From: Pseudomonadota bacterium
GTDB taxonomy: Bacteria > Pseudomonadota > Alphaproteobacteria > Micavibrionales > UBA2020
Assembly (NCBI GenBank): GCA_021849295.1
Contig: JAJZTA010000010.1
Coordinates: 1 to 64,000, forward strand
Direction: 5' to 3'
DNA: 64,000 nucleotides
A program made the position numbers and the translations under genes. How positions within the stretch are numbered: the stretch's first letter is position 1; the number at the start of each line of letters is the position of its first letter. The notes beneath the pieces were generated by a model. The model saw only the letters and a program-made list of their open reading frames with translations. It did not search any database and was not told where the DNA came from. Positions 1 to 6,101 of the stretch are shown piece by piece.

Positions 1-16
1 ATTCCGTTAATTGCAT
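1..16 (-). CDS. 5' end of a gene running off the left edge (possible tyrosine integrase)
   Basis: Only the first five codons are visible, reading Met-Gln-Leu-Thr-Glu on the minus strand. A clear ribosome binding site (AGGAGA, 22-27) lies 5 nt before the ATG. The gene points away from the 3' end of tRNA-Phe, which lies 164 nt upstream, and the gap between them holds repeated GGTACC-containing motifs. Integrases of tRNA-targeting islands often sit in such a place and often begin with a short M-x-L-T stretch, so an integrase is a reasonable guess. Five residues cannot prove it. Confidence 0.35.
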
Positions 17-28
17 GGGTATCTCCTA

Positions 29-67
29 GCTGGGTACTTTTATCCGGTACCCAGCATGGTACCCAGC
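29..67. repeat. Inverted and direct 9-10 bp repeats upstream of the edge gene
   Basis: The motif GCTGGGTAC at 29-37 is inverted at 47-55 (GTACCCAGC) with a 9-nt spacer. The longer form GGTACCCAGC occurs at 46-55 and again in direct orientation at 58-67. Three copies of one motif in 39 bp just upstream of the ribosome binding site of the edge gene look like binding sites for a regulator or for recombinase arms. The protein that would bind is unknown. Confidence 0.5.
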
Positions 68-179
68 TTCGTGCCGGATGTCACGGAATCCTTGCGGAAG
101 CCATAGGACGCTAAAATGGCTGTTTTCCTAGGTTTTTATGGTGTTTTTGGATTTTACAGGATGTCTTTGGAAGAGGAAG

Positions 180-255
180 TGGTGCCCAGAGGCGGATTTG
201 AACCACCGACACGATGATTTTCAGTCATCTGCTCTACCAACTGAGCTATCTGGGC
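180..255 (-). tRNA. tRNA-Phe(GAA)
   Basis: The minus strand folds as a full cloverleaf. The acceptor stem is GCCCAGA/TCTGGGC, the anticodon stem GATGA/TCATC encloses a CTGAAAA loop with anticodon GAA, and the T arm carries GGTTCAAATCC. The discriminator base is A, and CCA is encoded in the DNA (180-182). The 3' end faces the gene leaving the window at the left, so it is a plausible attachment site for an integrated element. Confidence 0.97.
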
Positions 256-330
256 TTAAAGCTTTGCAGCGTAGGACTTTATAAGCAATAAAGCGGGTTA
301 TGTCCAGCGGTTTTTTGGCCGCCAAGTGCC

Positions 331-1533
331 TTATTTCGCTAGGTTTTCGGCGAGACCGGCGGTGCGGCGGCGGCGGGTGATCTCTAGGATACCGAGCCGC
401 GTGAAGCCGTGTACTTGCGTGTTGGCCCCATCTTCGCCGACGGCGGCCTCGATCGCTTGCAGCAGGCGGCTGCGTTCGTCCTTCGTCCCGGTGTTGATGA
501 AATCGGCAAGGATGACACCGCTCAGGTTGCGCAACCGGCACTGGCGGGCGATGGCCGGCGCGGCCTCGAGATTGGCGGCGGCATGACCTCCGGCGCTGCC
601 CTGATTGACGTCGATCACCGTCAGCGCCGTCGTCGGCTCGATGACCAGAGACGCGCCGCACGCGAGCGGCACGACGTTCTCTTTCAGGGTTTCAAGCGTA
701 CCGTAAACATCGTGCGTGTCGAAAAGTTTTTGCGCGCCCTGCTCCGGCTTGAAGAGCCTCAGGCGTTTCGAGGTCGCCAGCGCGGGGAGATGCGCGGCGC
801 ACCAGTCGGTGATCAGGCCGAGGATTTTCTTGTCGCCCGCGTAGATATGCTCGAACGCGCCCGCGCCGTAATCGGTAAGCGCGCGCACGATGGCATCCGG
901 CCCTTCCTTCAGCAGACCCGGCTTATCCCCCAGCTTCTCCTGAGCGTCAAGAATGCTTTGCCATTCGTCCTGCAGGCGTTTGGCTTCGGCTTCGATTTCA
1001 TCGGGCGCGGCCTGTTCGCTGGGGCTGCGCACGATCCAGCCTCCCGCGCCTTTCAGCCGCGCGGTCAGCGCGAGAATTTCCTCGTTTTCAATCTTGTGCG
1101 AGATCGTCACCTGCTTCGCGGCGGGCGTGTAGGCAAGAAACTGCCCCGAGATATAAACCTTCATCGTCAGGCGCGGCATTTTTTCGTTTTCGTTCGCGCT
1201 GCCCGCCCGCCCTTCGGACTTGACCTGCACGAGCACCATCTGCCCGCTCTGCAAAAGCTCGGAGATGCCGGAGCGCGTCTCGGATTCGTCGGCCCCCGCG
1301 CGGCGCACGTGCTTGGCGGGCAAAAAGCCGGTCACCCCGCCGCCGAGATCAACCAGCGCGGCCTGCAATTTCGTATCGACCTTGGTCACCTTGCCGAAAT
1401 AGAGAGCCCGCCAGCGGGTGCGCGGCGCGACGGCGGGCGGATCGACGTAAAGGTCGTCCGTCACGCCGTCCTTCACCACGGCGGCCATAAGACGCCCGTC
1501 TATTTCATCCGCAAGAAGCTCAAGTTCGCTCAT
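331..1533 (-). CDS. Ribonuclease E/G family protein, short form
   Basis: The 400-residue protein matches the catalytic half of RNase E/RNase G, endoribonucleases of rRNA and mRNA processing. An S1-like RNA-binding region covers about residues 38-125. The two metal-binding aspartates of the family appear in TVIDVNQG (about D308) and LADFINTG (about D344). The protein stops soon after LEITRRRR, just where RNase E and G continue into the CPxC zinc link and the tetramerisation region, so it is a truncated class compared with E. coli RNase G (about 490 residues). It overlaps maf by 14 nt and is probably cotranscribed with maf and infA. I saw no yacG-like gene after it, although one often follows in alphaproteobacteria. 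Confidence 0.85.
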   Translation of the reverse strand: MSELELLADEIDGRLMAAVVKDGVTDDLYVDPPAVAPRTRWRALYFGKVTKVDTKLQAALVDLGGGVTGFLPAKHVRRAGADESETRSGISELLQSGQMVLVQVKSEGRAGSANENEKMPRLTMKVYISGQFLAYTPAAKQVTISHKIENEEILALTARLKGAGGWIVRSPSEQAAPDEIEAEAKRLQDEWQSILDAQEKLGDKPGLLKEGPDAIVRALTDYGAGAFEHIYAGDKKILGLITDWCAAHLPALATSKRLRLFKPEQGAQKLFDTHDVYGTLETLKENVVPLACGASLVIEPTTALTVIDVNQGSAGGHAAANLEAAPAIARQCRLRNLSGVILADFINTGTKDERSRLLQAIEAAVGEDGANTQVHGFTRLGILEITRRRRTAGLAENLAK

Positions 1534-2086
1534 TATTCAGACCCCGCAGCATTTTTACCGTCTCGAACAGCGGCAGCCCGACGATATTCGTATAAGAACC
1601 GCTCATAAACGGAATCAGGATAGCAGCTTCACCCTGTATCGCATAGCCCCCTGCCTTGCCCTGCCAGTCGTTGGTGGCGATATAAGCGTCGATTTCCGCA
1701 GCTTCCAGACGTTTGAAGCGCACGACGGAGGACACCAGCGCGTGGCGCGTGCCAGCGGGGGATTTTATCGCAACCGCAGTCAAAACCTTGTGACGGCAGC
1801 CGGACAGCAAACGGAGACAATCGCGCGCCTGCTCCTCCGTTTCTGCCTTGGGTAAAATGCGCCGCCCGCGCGCGACCACGGTGTCGGCCGCCAGCACGCA
1901 AGCGTCGGGATGTGCGGTGAAAACCTTTTCTGTCTTGGCCTTTGCGATGCGCGCGGCATAAGCGGCAGGAAGCTCGCGCGGCAGCGGCGTTTCGTCGATG
2001 TCTGCGGGAACGGTCTTGTCAGGCACGATGCCCGCCTGCTTCAGCAGTTCAAGGCGGCGCGGCGATGCTGACGCGAGGATAAGCAC
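1520..2086 (-). CDS. maf: Maf family nucleoside triphosphate pyrophosphatase
   Basis: Maf proteins hydrolyse modified or non-canonical nucleoside triphosphates (m5U, pseudouridine, dTTP or UTP, depending on subfamily) and are linked to division arrest. The N-terminus LILASASPRRLELL is the family signature, and VLAADTVVA (about residues 63-71) holds the catalytic Asp region. The length of 188 residues is normal. The start lies 5 nt after the infA stop and the end overlaps the RNase E/G-like gene, so infA-maf-rng form one unit. The subfamily was not assigned. Confidence 0.93.
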   Translation of the reverse strand: MLILASASPRRLELLKQAGIVPDKTVPADIDETPLPRELPAAYAARIAKAKTEKVFTAHPDACVLAADTVVARGRRILPKAETEEQARDCLRLLSGCRHKVLTAVAIKSPAGTRHALVSSVVRFKRLEAAEIDAYIATNDWQGKAGGYAIQGEAAILIPFMSGSYTNIVGLPLFETVKMLRGLNNERT

Positions 2087-2091
2087 GGAGC

Positions 2092-2313
2092 TTATTTATA
2101 CCGAAAGATAATACGGCCCTTGGTGAGGTCGTAAGGCGTCATCTCGATAGTCACCTTGTCGCCTTCCAGCACGCGAATCCTGTTTTTGCGCATCTTGCCG
2201 GAGCTGTGCGCAAGGACGATGTGGTCGTTGTCGAGCTTGACGCGGAACATGGCGTTCGGGAGCAACTCCTGAACGACGCCGTCGAAAGTCATCAGATCTT
2301 CTTTTTCAGACAT
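2092..2313 (-). CDS. infA: Translation initiation factor IF-1
   Basis: At 73 residues this is the standard size for IF-1, which binds the ribosomal A site during initiation. It is a single OB-fold (S1-like) domain with the typical patches [30 protein letters not shown] and [12 protein letters not shown]. It is the promoter-proximal gene of infA-maf-rng. About 190 bp separate it from the divergent small-paralog array. A palindrome with CTTAA/TTAAG arms (2346-2357) lies in that gap, with no known role. Confidence 0.97.
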   Translation of the reverse strand: MSEKEDLMTFDGVVQELLPNAMFRVKLDNDHIVLAHSSGKMRKNRIRVLEGDKVTIEMTPYDLTKGRIIFRYK

Positions 2314-2434
2314 ATTTACTGTTATTCCAGAATTGTTGTAGTGGGCTTAAAATTAAGCGTCACGTGCCGCTTTGTCCAGTCTTACTTTGTTTTCAAGGGC
2401 TTCTGCGGAAATTGGGGAATTTTTCGATATCCTA

Positions 2435-2463
2435 TTGACATATAAACTATATATTTATATATT
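2435..2463 (+). promoter_or_regulatory. Sigma70-type promoter for the four-paralog array
   Basis: A perfect -35 box TTGACA (2435-2440) is followed after exactly 17 nt by TATATT (2458-2463). Transcription should begin near 2470. This lies after the first possible ATG (2464), which supports ATG 2503 as the start of the first gene. The surrounding sequence is very AT-rich compared with the rest of the window. Confidence 0.7.
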
Positions 2464-2502
2464 ATGAAATCTATTTTTAAGAAATTTCGGAGACCTGCCC
2501 CA

Positions 2503-2838
2503 ATGACACCGCAAGACCAAGAGAAATTCGCCAAAGCCTGCCGCGCCTGGATAGACAAAAATCCCGAGGCGGACGTTCCCATGCAGGGGGCTTTCACCCC
2601 CGACGGAGAACCTCTGACGCCGCGCACCCTCATCGAATACGGCCTCTTCTCGGGAGAATTGTTCGAGGCGGCGGATATGTTCCTCGCGCTGAACCCCGGC
2701 CTTACCATCGACGACCTGATCGAAATGAACTTCGGCCCGCAGGAAAAAACGCAGGCGGAACCGCAACCGGAACAAAAGACGCAGCCCCAACCGCAGAACA
2801 AAAAAACCTCCGGCCCCAAGCGGCATTACAAAATATAA
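2503..2838 (+). CDS. Small paralog 1 of four, RH[FY][KR]I family (unknown function)
   Basis: I do not recognise this 111-residue family. It begins MTPQDQEKFAKACRAWIDK, has a middle motif LTPRTLIEYGLFSGELFEAAD, then LTIDDLIEMNFG, a Gln/Lys/Pro-rich linker and the terminal RHYKI. No signal peptide or membrane segment is seen; it looks like a short helical domain plus a flexible tail. An ATG at 2464 would add 13 basic residues, but the likely transcription start (near 2470) lies beyond it. ATG 2503 has CGGAGA 9 nt upstream and matches the starts of its three paralogs. It heads a four-gene array. Confidence 0.75.
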   Translation: MTPQDQEKFAKACRAWIDKNPEADVPMQGAFTPDGEPLTPRTLIEYGLFSGELFEAADMFLALNPGLTIDDLIEMNFGPQEKTQAEPQPEQKTQPQPQNKKTSGPKRHYKI

Positions 2839-2851
2839 AGGAACGCCGCCC

Positions 2852-3121
2852 ATGACGCCGAAGAAAAAACAAAGAGTCATAGAAGCCTTCAACGCGATGC
2901 TGTCGCACAGCCCCACCGCCGACACGCCCTATGACGACATCGTCGCCGCCGATGGAACGCCGATGACTCCGCGCAAGGCTCTGCAAAAGGGCGTCGCCGA
3001 CGGCACAATCTTCAGCAACGTGGAAGACTACCTGAAAAAGCATCCGGGCATCACCTTCGACCAGTTCGTCGACACCATCAGCCAGCCGCGGCCGCCAGCC
3101 AGCCGGCATTTCAAAATATAA
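2852..3121 (+). CDS. Small paralog 2 of four, RH[FY][KR]I family
   Basis: This 89-residue protein has the same architecture as its neighbours: MTPKKKQRVIEAFNAML at the start, MTPRKALQKGVADGTIFSN in the middle, ITFDQFVDTI, and the terminal RHFKI. It lacks the conserved Trp after the first helix (AFNAM instead of AYRAW) and has the shortest linker, so it is the most divergent copy. Its ribosome binding site AAAGGA begins within the stop codon of paralog 1, which indicates tight coupling. The function is unknown. Confidence 0.75.
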   Translation: MTPKKKQRVIEAFNAMLSHSPTADTPYDDIVAADGTPMTPRKALQKGVADGTIFSNVEDYLKKHPGITFDQFVDTISQPRPPASRHFKI

Positions 3122-3135
3122 AAAGGAAGCCGCGC

Positions 3136-3423
3136 ATGTCTCCTGAAGACCAGCAAAAAGTCGCAACCGCCTACAGGACGTGGATGGACAAAAAGGCCGA
3201 TGCCGACAAGTCCATCAGCGATTCCGTCATGCTGAACGGCAAGCCGATGACGTCGCGCATCCTCATGGAATTCGAGCTGGCCAGCGGAGAGATATACAAG
3301 GACATGGACGAGCTGCTCGCCGAAAACCACATGACCCTCGACAAGCTCATCGAGCTCAAATTCGGCCCGCAGCCGAAGCCCGACGCGGCGACGGCGCGCA
3401 AGCACCGGCATTTCAGAATATAA
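3136..3423 (+). CDS. Small paralog 3 of four, RH[FY][KR]I family
   Basis: The protein has 95 residues. MSPEDQQKVATAYRTWMDK opens it, MTSRILMEFELASGEIYKD is the central motif, and LDKLIELKFG precedes a short charged linker and the terminal RHFRI. The AAAAAGGA ribosome binding site overlaps the stop codon of paralog 2. The N-terminal segment is nearly the same as that of paralog 4, so those two are probably the most recent duplicates. No catalytic motif is visible. Confidence 0.75.
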   Translation: MSPEDQQKVATAYRTWMDKKADADKSISDSVMLNGKPMTSRILMEFELASGEIYKDMDELLAENHMTLDKLIELKFGPQPKPDAATARKHRHFRI

Positions 3424-3434
3424 GGATACAGCGC

Positions 3435-3734
3435 ATGTCTCCGGAAGATCAGCAAAAATTCGAAAAAGCCTACAGGGCGTGGATGGAGAAAAACCCCTAC
3501 GCCGACAAGCCCGGCGGCAATGGCGACGGCTATGAATTGCTGACGCCGCGCCAGATCATGGAAATAGGCCTGAAGTCGGGAAGTATTTTCGAGGCGTGGG
3601 ACGAATTTCTTCTCGCCAAGCCGGACCAGAACCTTGACGACGTCCTCAAGGACCTTTTCGGAGAAACGCCGAAAGAAAATCCTCCGCCGCCCGCCAGAAA
3701 GCCGCCCCGCCCGCAGCGGCATTTCAGAATATAA
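3435..3734 (+). CDS. Small paralog 4 of four, RH[FY][KR]I family
   Basis: The protein has 99 residues. It starts MSPEDQQKFEKAYRAWMEK, carries LTPRQIMEIGLKSGSIFEAW and LDDVLKDLFG, then a Pro-rich linker, and ends RHFRI. The frame is open upstream of ATG 3435, but the AAGGA site overlapping the paralog 3 stop and the alignment with its paralogs fix this start. It is the last gene of the array; murA lies convergent 33 bp downstream. The function is unknown. Confidence 0.75.
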   Translation: MSPEDQQKFEKAYRAWMEKNPYADKPGGNGDGYELLTPRQIMEIGLKSGSIFEAWDEFLLAKPDQNLDDVLKDLFGETPKENPPPPARKPPRPQRHFRI

Positions 3735-3745
3735 CGGAAAACAAA

Positions 3746-3760
3746 CTGTGCGTGGCACAG
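3746..3760 (+). terminator. Short hairpin after the paralog array
   Basis: CTGTGC (3746-3751) pairs with GCACAG (3755-3760) around a 3-nt loop, between the convergent ends of the array and murA. Only a weak T run follows on either strand, so it is at best a poor intrinsic terminator. Confidence 0.3.
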
Positions 3761-3767
3761 GCGCGCT

Positions 3768-5045
3768 TTAGTCCTCTCTGTCATCCTTGAGCCGCTCGAG
3801 CTTCGCGCCGACGCCGCTCAGCTTGCCGACGATGTTTTCATACCCGCGCTCGAGATGATAGATGCGGTGAACGTGCGTCGCGCCTTCCGCCACCAGCCCC
3901 GCCAGCACCAGCGAAACGGAAGCGCGCAGATCCGTCGCCATCACGTCCGCCCCCTTGAGCTTTTTCACGCCGCGCACCAGAGCCGAGGCGCCGTGAACGG
4001 TGATGTCCGCGCCCATGCGCATCAGTTCCGGCACGTGCATGAAGCGGTTTTCGAAGATCGTCTCCGTGACCATGCCAGCGCCCGTGGCGATGGTCAGCAT
4101 CGACATCATCTGCGCCTGCAGATCGGTCGGAAAGCCGGGGTACGGCTCCGTCATGATGTCGATGCCGCGCAAAACCTCGCTCCGCCGCTTCACGGTCACG
4201 CCGCCGGGAACCTCCGCCAGATCGACGCCCGCCTTGTGGAGCAGATCGATCATCGCGCCGAGATGGTCGATTTCGGCGTTTTTCAGCGTCAGGGCGCCGC
4301 CGGTCATCGCGCCGGCGATGGCGAAGGTGCCAGCTTCGATGCGGTCGGCGATCACGGCGTGCGCCGTGCCGCGCAGAAACGATTTGCCGCGGATGGTCAC
4401 CCGATCCGTGCCGAGACCGCTGATCTCCGCACCCATCTTCATCAGGCAATGGCCGAGATCGACGATCTCCGGCTCGCGCGCCGCGTTGTGCAGCACGGTC
4501 GCGCCCTTGGCGAGCGTCGCCGCCATCATCACGTTCTCCGTCGCGCCGACAGACGATTTGGGAAAGTGGATTTCCGCTCCCGTCAGCCCCTGCGGCGCGC
4601 GGGCGTGGATGTAGCCTTCGGCAAGGTCGATCTCCGCGCCCAGCTCGCGCAAGGCGTCGATGTGCATGTCGACGGGGCGCGTGCCGATCGCGCAGCCGCC
4701 GGGCAGACTGACTTTCGCCTCGCCGTGGCGCGCCACCAGCGGCCCCAGCACCAGAATGCTGGCGCGCATCTTGCGCACGAGGTCATAGGGCGCAACGCAG
4801 CCGGACAGCTTGGCCGCGTGCAGCTTCAGGGTCTTCTTTTGCGAATCGTAGACGCAGGCGACGCCCAGTTCCTGAAGAATATTTATCAGCGAGGACACGT
4901 CGCGCAAGGCGGGCACGCGGTCGAACTGCAGCGGCTGGTCGGTCAGCAGCGACGCCGCCATCAACGGCAGCGCCGCGTTCTTGGCGCCGCTGATCTCGAT
5001 CTCTCCGTTCAGCGGCGCGCCGCCGGTAATGCGAATTTTGTCCAT
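3768..5045 (-). CDS. murA: UDP-N-acetylglucosamine 1-carboxyvinyltransferase
   Basis: MurA transfers enolpyruvate from PEP to UDP-GlcNAc, the first committed step of peptidoglycan synthesis in the cytoplasm. The 425-residue protein has the family start ISGAKNAALPL with the substrate-binding Lys22-Asn23, and the active-site loop LPGGCAIGTRPVD with Cys118, the fosfomycin target. A clearly conserved late stretch is GYENIVGKLSGVGAKLERL. It follows dcd on the same strand after about 56 bp. A gene this complete is almost certainly functional. Confidence 0.97.
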   Translation of the reverse strand: MDKIRITGGAPLNGEIEISGAKNAALPLMAASLLTDQPLQFDRVPALRDVSSLINILQELGVACVYDSQKKTLKLHAAKLSGCVAPYDLVRKMRASILVLGPLVARHGEAKVSLPGGCAIGTRPVDMHIDALRELGAEIDLAEGYIHARAPQGLTGAEIHFPKSSVGATENVMMAATLAKGATVLHNAAREPEIVDLGHCLMKMGAEISGLGTDRVTIRGKSFLRGTAHAVIADRIEAGTFAIAGAMTGGALTLKNAEIDHLGAMIDLLHKAGVDLAEVPGGVTVKRRSEVLRGIDIMTEPYPGFPTDLQAQMMSMLTIATGAGMVTETIFENRFMHVPELMRMGADITVHGASALVRGVKKLKGADVMATDLRASVSLVLAGLVAEGATHVHRIYHLERGYENIVGKLSGVGAKLERLKDDRED

Positions 5046-5101
5046 GGGTCAAGTCATCTCGAATTCGGGTTGGTATAGAGGGTGATGCCCTGCGCTTCAG
5101 G

Positions 5102-5653
5102 CTACATGCGCGGCAGCGTGACCCCTTTTTGGTCCATGTATTTTCCGTCGCGGTCGGCATAGGACACCTCGCAGACGGAATCGCCCTTGAAGAACAGGAA
5201 CTGGGCGATGCCCTCGTTGGCGTAGACTTTGGCGGGCAGCGGCGTGGTGTTGGAAATTTCCAGCGTCACCTGTCCCTGCCATTCCGGCTCGAGCGGCGTG
5301 ACGTTGACGATCAGCCCGCAGCGCGCGTAGGTGCTTTTGCCGAGGCAGACCACCAGCACGTCGCGCGGCACCTTGAACGTCTCGACCGTCCGCGCCAGAA
5401 CGAAGCTGTTGGGCGGGATGATGCAGACGTCCGTCTTGCGCGTGACAAAACTGTTCGTGCTGAAATTCTTCGGGTCGACGACGGCATTGTCGACGTTGGT
5501 GAAGATCATAAATTCGTCCGAGACGCGGCAGTCGTAGCCGTAGGACGACAGGCCGTAGGAAATGATGCCCGCGCGCTTCATCCGTTCCTCGAACGGCGTG
5601 ATCATGCCTTGCTGCGCCTGTTCGCGTATCCATGTGTCGGACATGATGGCCAT
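5102..5653 (-). CDS. dcd: dCTP deaminase
   Basis: The enzyme deaminates dCTP to dUTP for dTTP synthesis. The 183-residue sequence matches the alphaproteobacterial form closely: [18 protein letters not shown], then [32 protein letters not shown] and [17 protein letters not shown]. The last two segments are shared with the dUTPase fold, and the Glu of TPLEPEW is the catalytic candidate. The start at 5653 has AGGAG 10 nt upstream; an alternative Met lies three codons later. The ribosome binding site lies inside the end of the 45-residue gene upstream, so the two are coupled. Confidence 0.96.
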   Translation of the reverse strand: MAIMSDTWIREQAQQGMITPFEERMKRAGIISYGLSSYGYDCRVSDEFMIFTNVDNAVVDPKNFSTNSFVTRKTDVCIIPPNSFVLARTVETFKVPRDVLVVCLGKSTYARCGLIVNVTPLEPEWQGQVTLEISNTTPLPAKVYANEGIAQFLFFKGDSVCEVSYADRDGKYMDQKGVTLPRM

Positions 5654-5657
5654 GTTT

Positions 5658-5795
5658 TTACTTCTCCTTGACGCCGCTGCGCGCGCGGGTCTGTTGCTTG
5701 CGTTTTTGCAGGTTCTGCCGGAGCGCGTCGGCGCGTTTTTTGTCCTGCGCCTTGTTTTGCGTCGGCGTGGTATTGCGGGGTTGCCTGTGATCCAT
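5658..5795 (-). CDS. Small basic protein of 45 residues upstream of dcd
   Basis: The minus strand encodes a 45-residue, strongly basic, Gln/Arg/Lys-rich protein ending four bases before the dcd start. The core [20 protein letters not shown] resembles small conserved alphaproteobacterial proteins with an ALR-x-NL-x-RRK pattern that I remember as unannotated. A GGAGG lies 1 nt before the ATG, which is unusually close. No function is known. Overlap of its last codons with the dcd ribosome binding site argues for cotranslation. Confidence 0.6.
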   Translation of the reverse strand: MDHRQPRNTTPTQNKAQDKKRADALRQNLQKRKQQTRARSGVKEK

Positions 5796-5863
5796 GCCTC
5801 CGAAAGTAAAGTTCCGGCGCGGCGCGGTCAAGACGCTGGATGGGGGTATTCATAAAACATATT

Positions 5864-5895
5864 GCTGCATGCCTTCACGCGCGAAGACATGCAGC
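5864..5895 (-). terminator. Strong hairpin after the 40-residue gene
   Basis: On the minus strand GCTGCATG, a T-G wobble and CTTC pair with GAAG and CATGCAGC, making a 13-bp stem with a 6-nt loop. The following AATATGTTTT is a modest U tract. It lies 21 nt after the stop of the 40-residue gene (5916) and before the dcd unit, which suits a terminator. The opposite strand lacks a T run. Confidence 0.6.
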
Positions 5896-5915
5896 AGGAA
5901 GAAAGTAAAACAAGG

Positions 5916-6038
5916 CTAGCGTTTTTGCGGCACGGTGGACAGGGGAACCGGCTTGCGTTCGGGCTGTTGCCCTTTCGGCGGCAGAGGCGCGGGCGCGAAC
6001 TTGCGGACAGGTTGTCCCAGCTTCGCTTTCATGCTCAT
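5916..6038 (-). CDS. Small protein of 40 residues, Pro/Lys-rich
   Basis: The ATG at 6038 has an excellent AGGAGG site (6044-6049) and lies downstream of its own promoter (6074-6101). The product is 40 residues, rich in Pro, Lys and Gln, with no membrane segment: MSMKAKLGQPVRKF, then a Pro-rich stretch and TVPQKR at the end. A longer reading from 6101 would start upstream of the likely transcription start, so it is rejected. With promoter, ribosome binding site and a hairpin after it, this looks like a complete one-gene unit. I recognise no homolog. Confidence 0.6.
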   Translation of the reverse strand: MSMKAKLGQPVRKFAPAPLPPKGQQPERKPVPLSTVPQKR

Positions 6039-6073
6039 ACGCGCCTCCTGTTTGTTATGACCACTATGAGAAT

Positions 6074-6101
6074 ATTCTAAAGCCATGCCGTGCGCTGTCA
6101 A
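6074..6101 (-). promoter_or_regulatory. Sigma70-type promoter for the 40-residue gene
   Basis: On the minus strand TTGACA (6096-6101) and TAGAAT (6074-6079) are 16 nt apart. Transcription should start near 6067, about 29 nt before the ATG at 6038. The -35 box overlaps the stop region of the large gene upstream (ending at 6098). Confidence 0.6.

Noticed and set aside
2821-3734. CRISPR-like periodic repeats
   Set aside because: The repeated segments are the 3' ends of coding genes spaced about 280-310 bp apart; they are not short repeats with spacers. No CRISPR array was seen in the window.
5862-6080. Plus-strand frame of 72 codons
   Set aside because: It crosses the hairpin at 5864-5895 and is antisense to the 40-residue gene that has a promoter and ribosome binding site.
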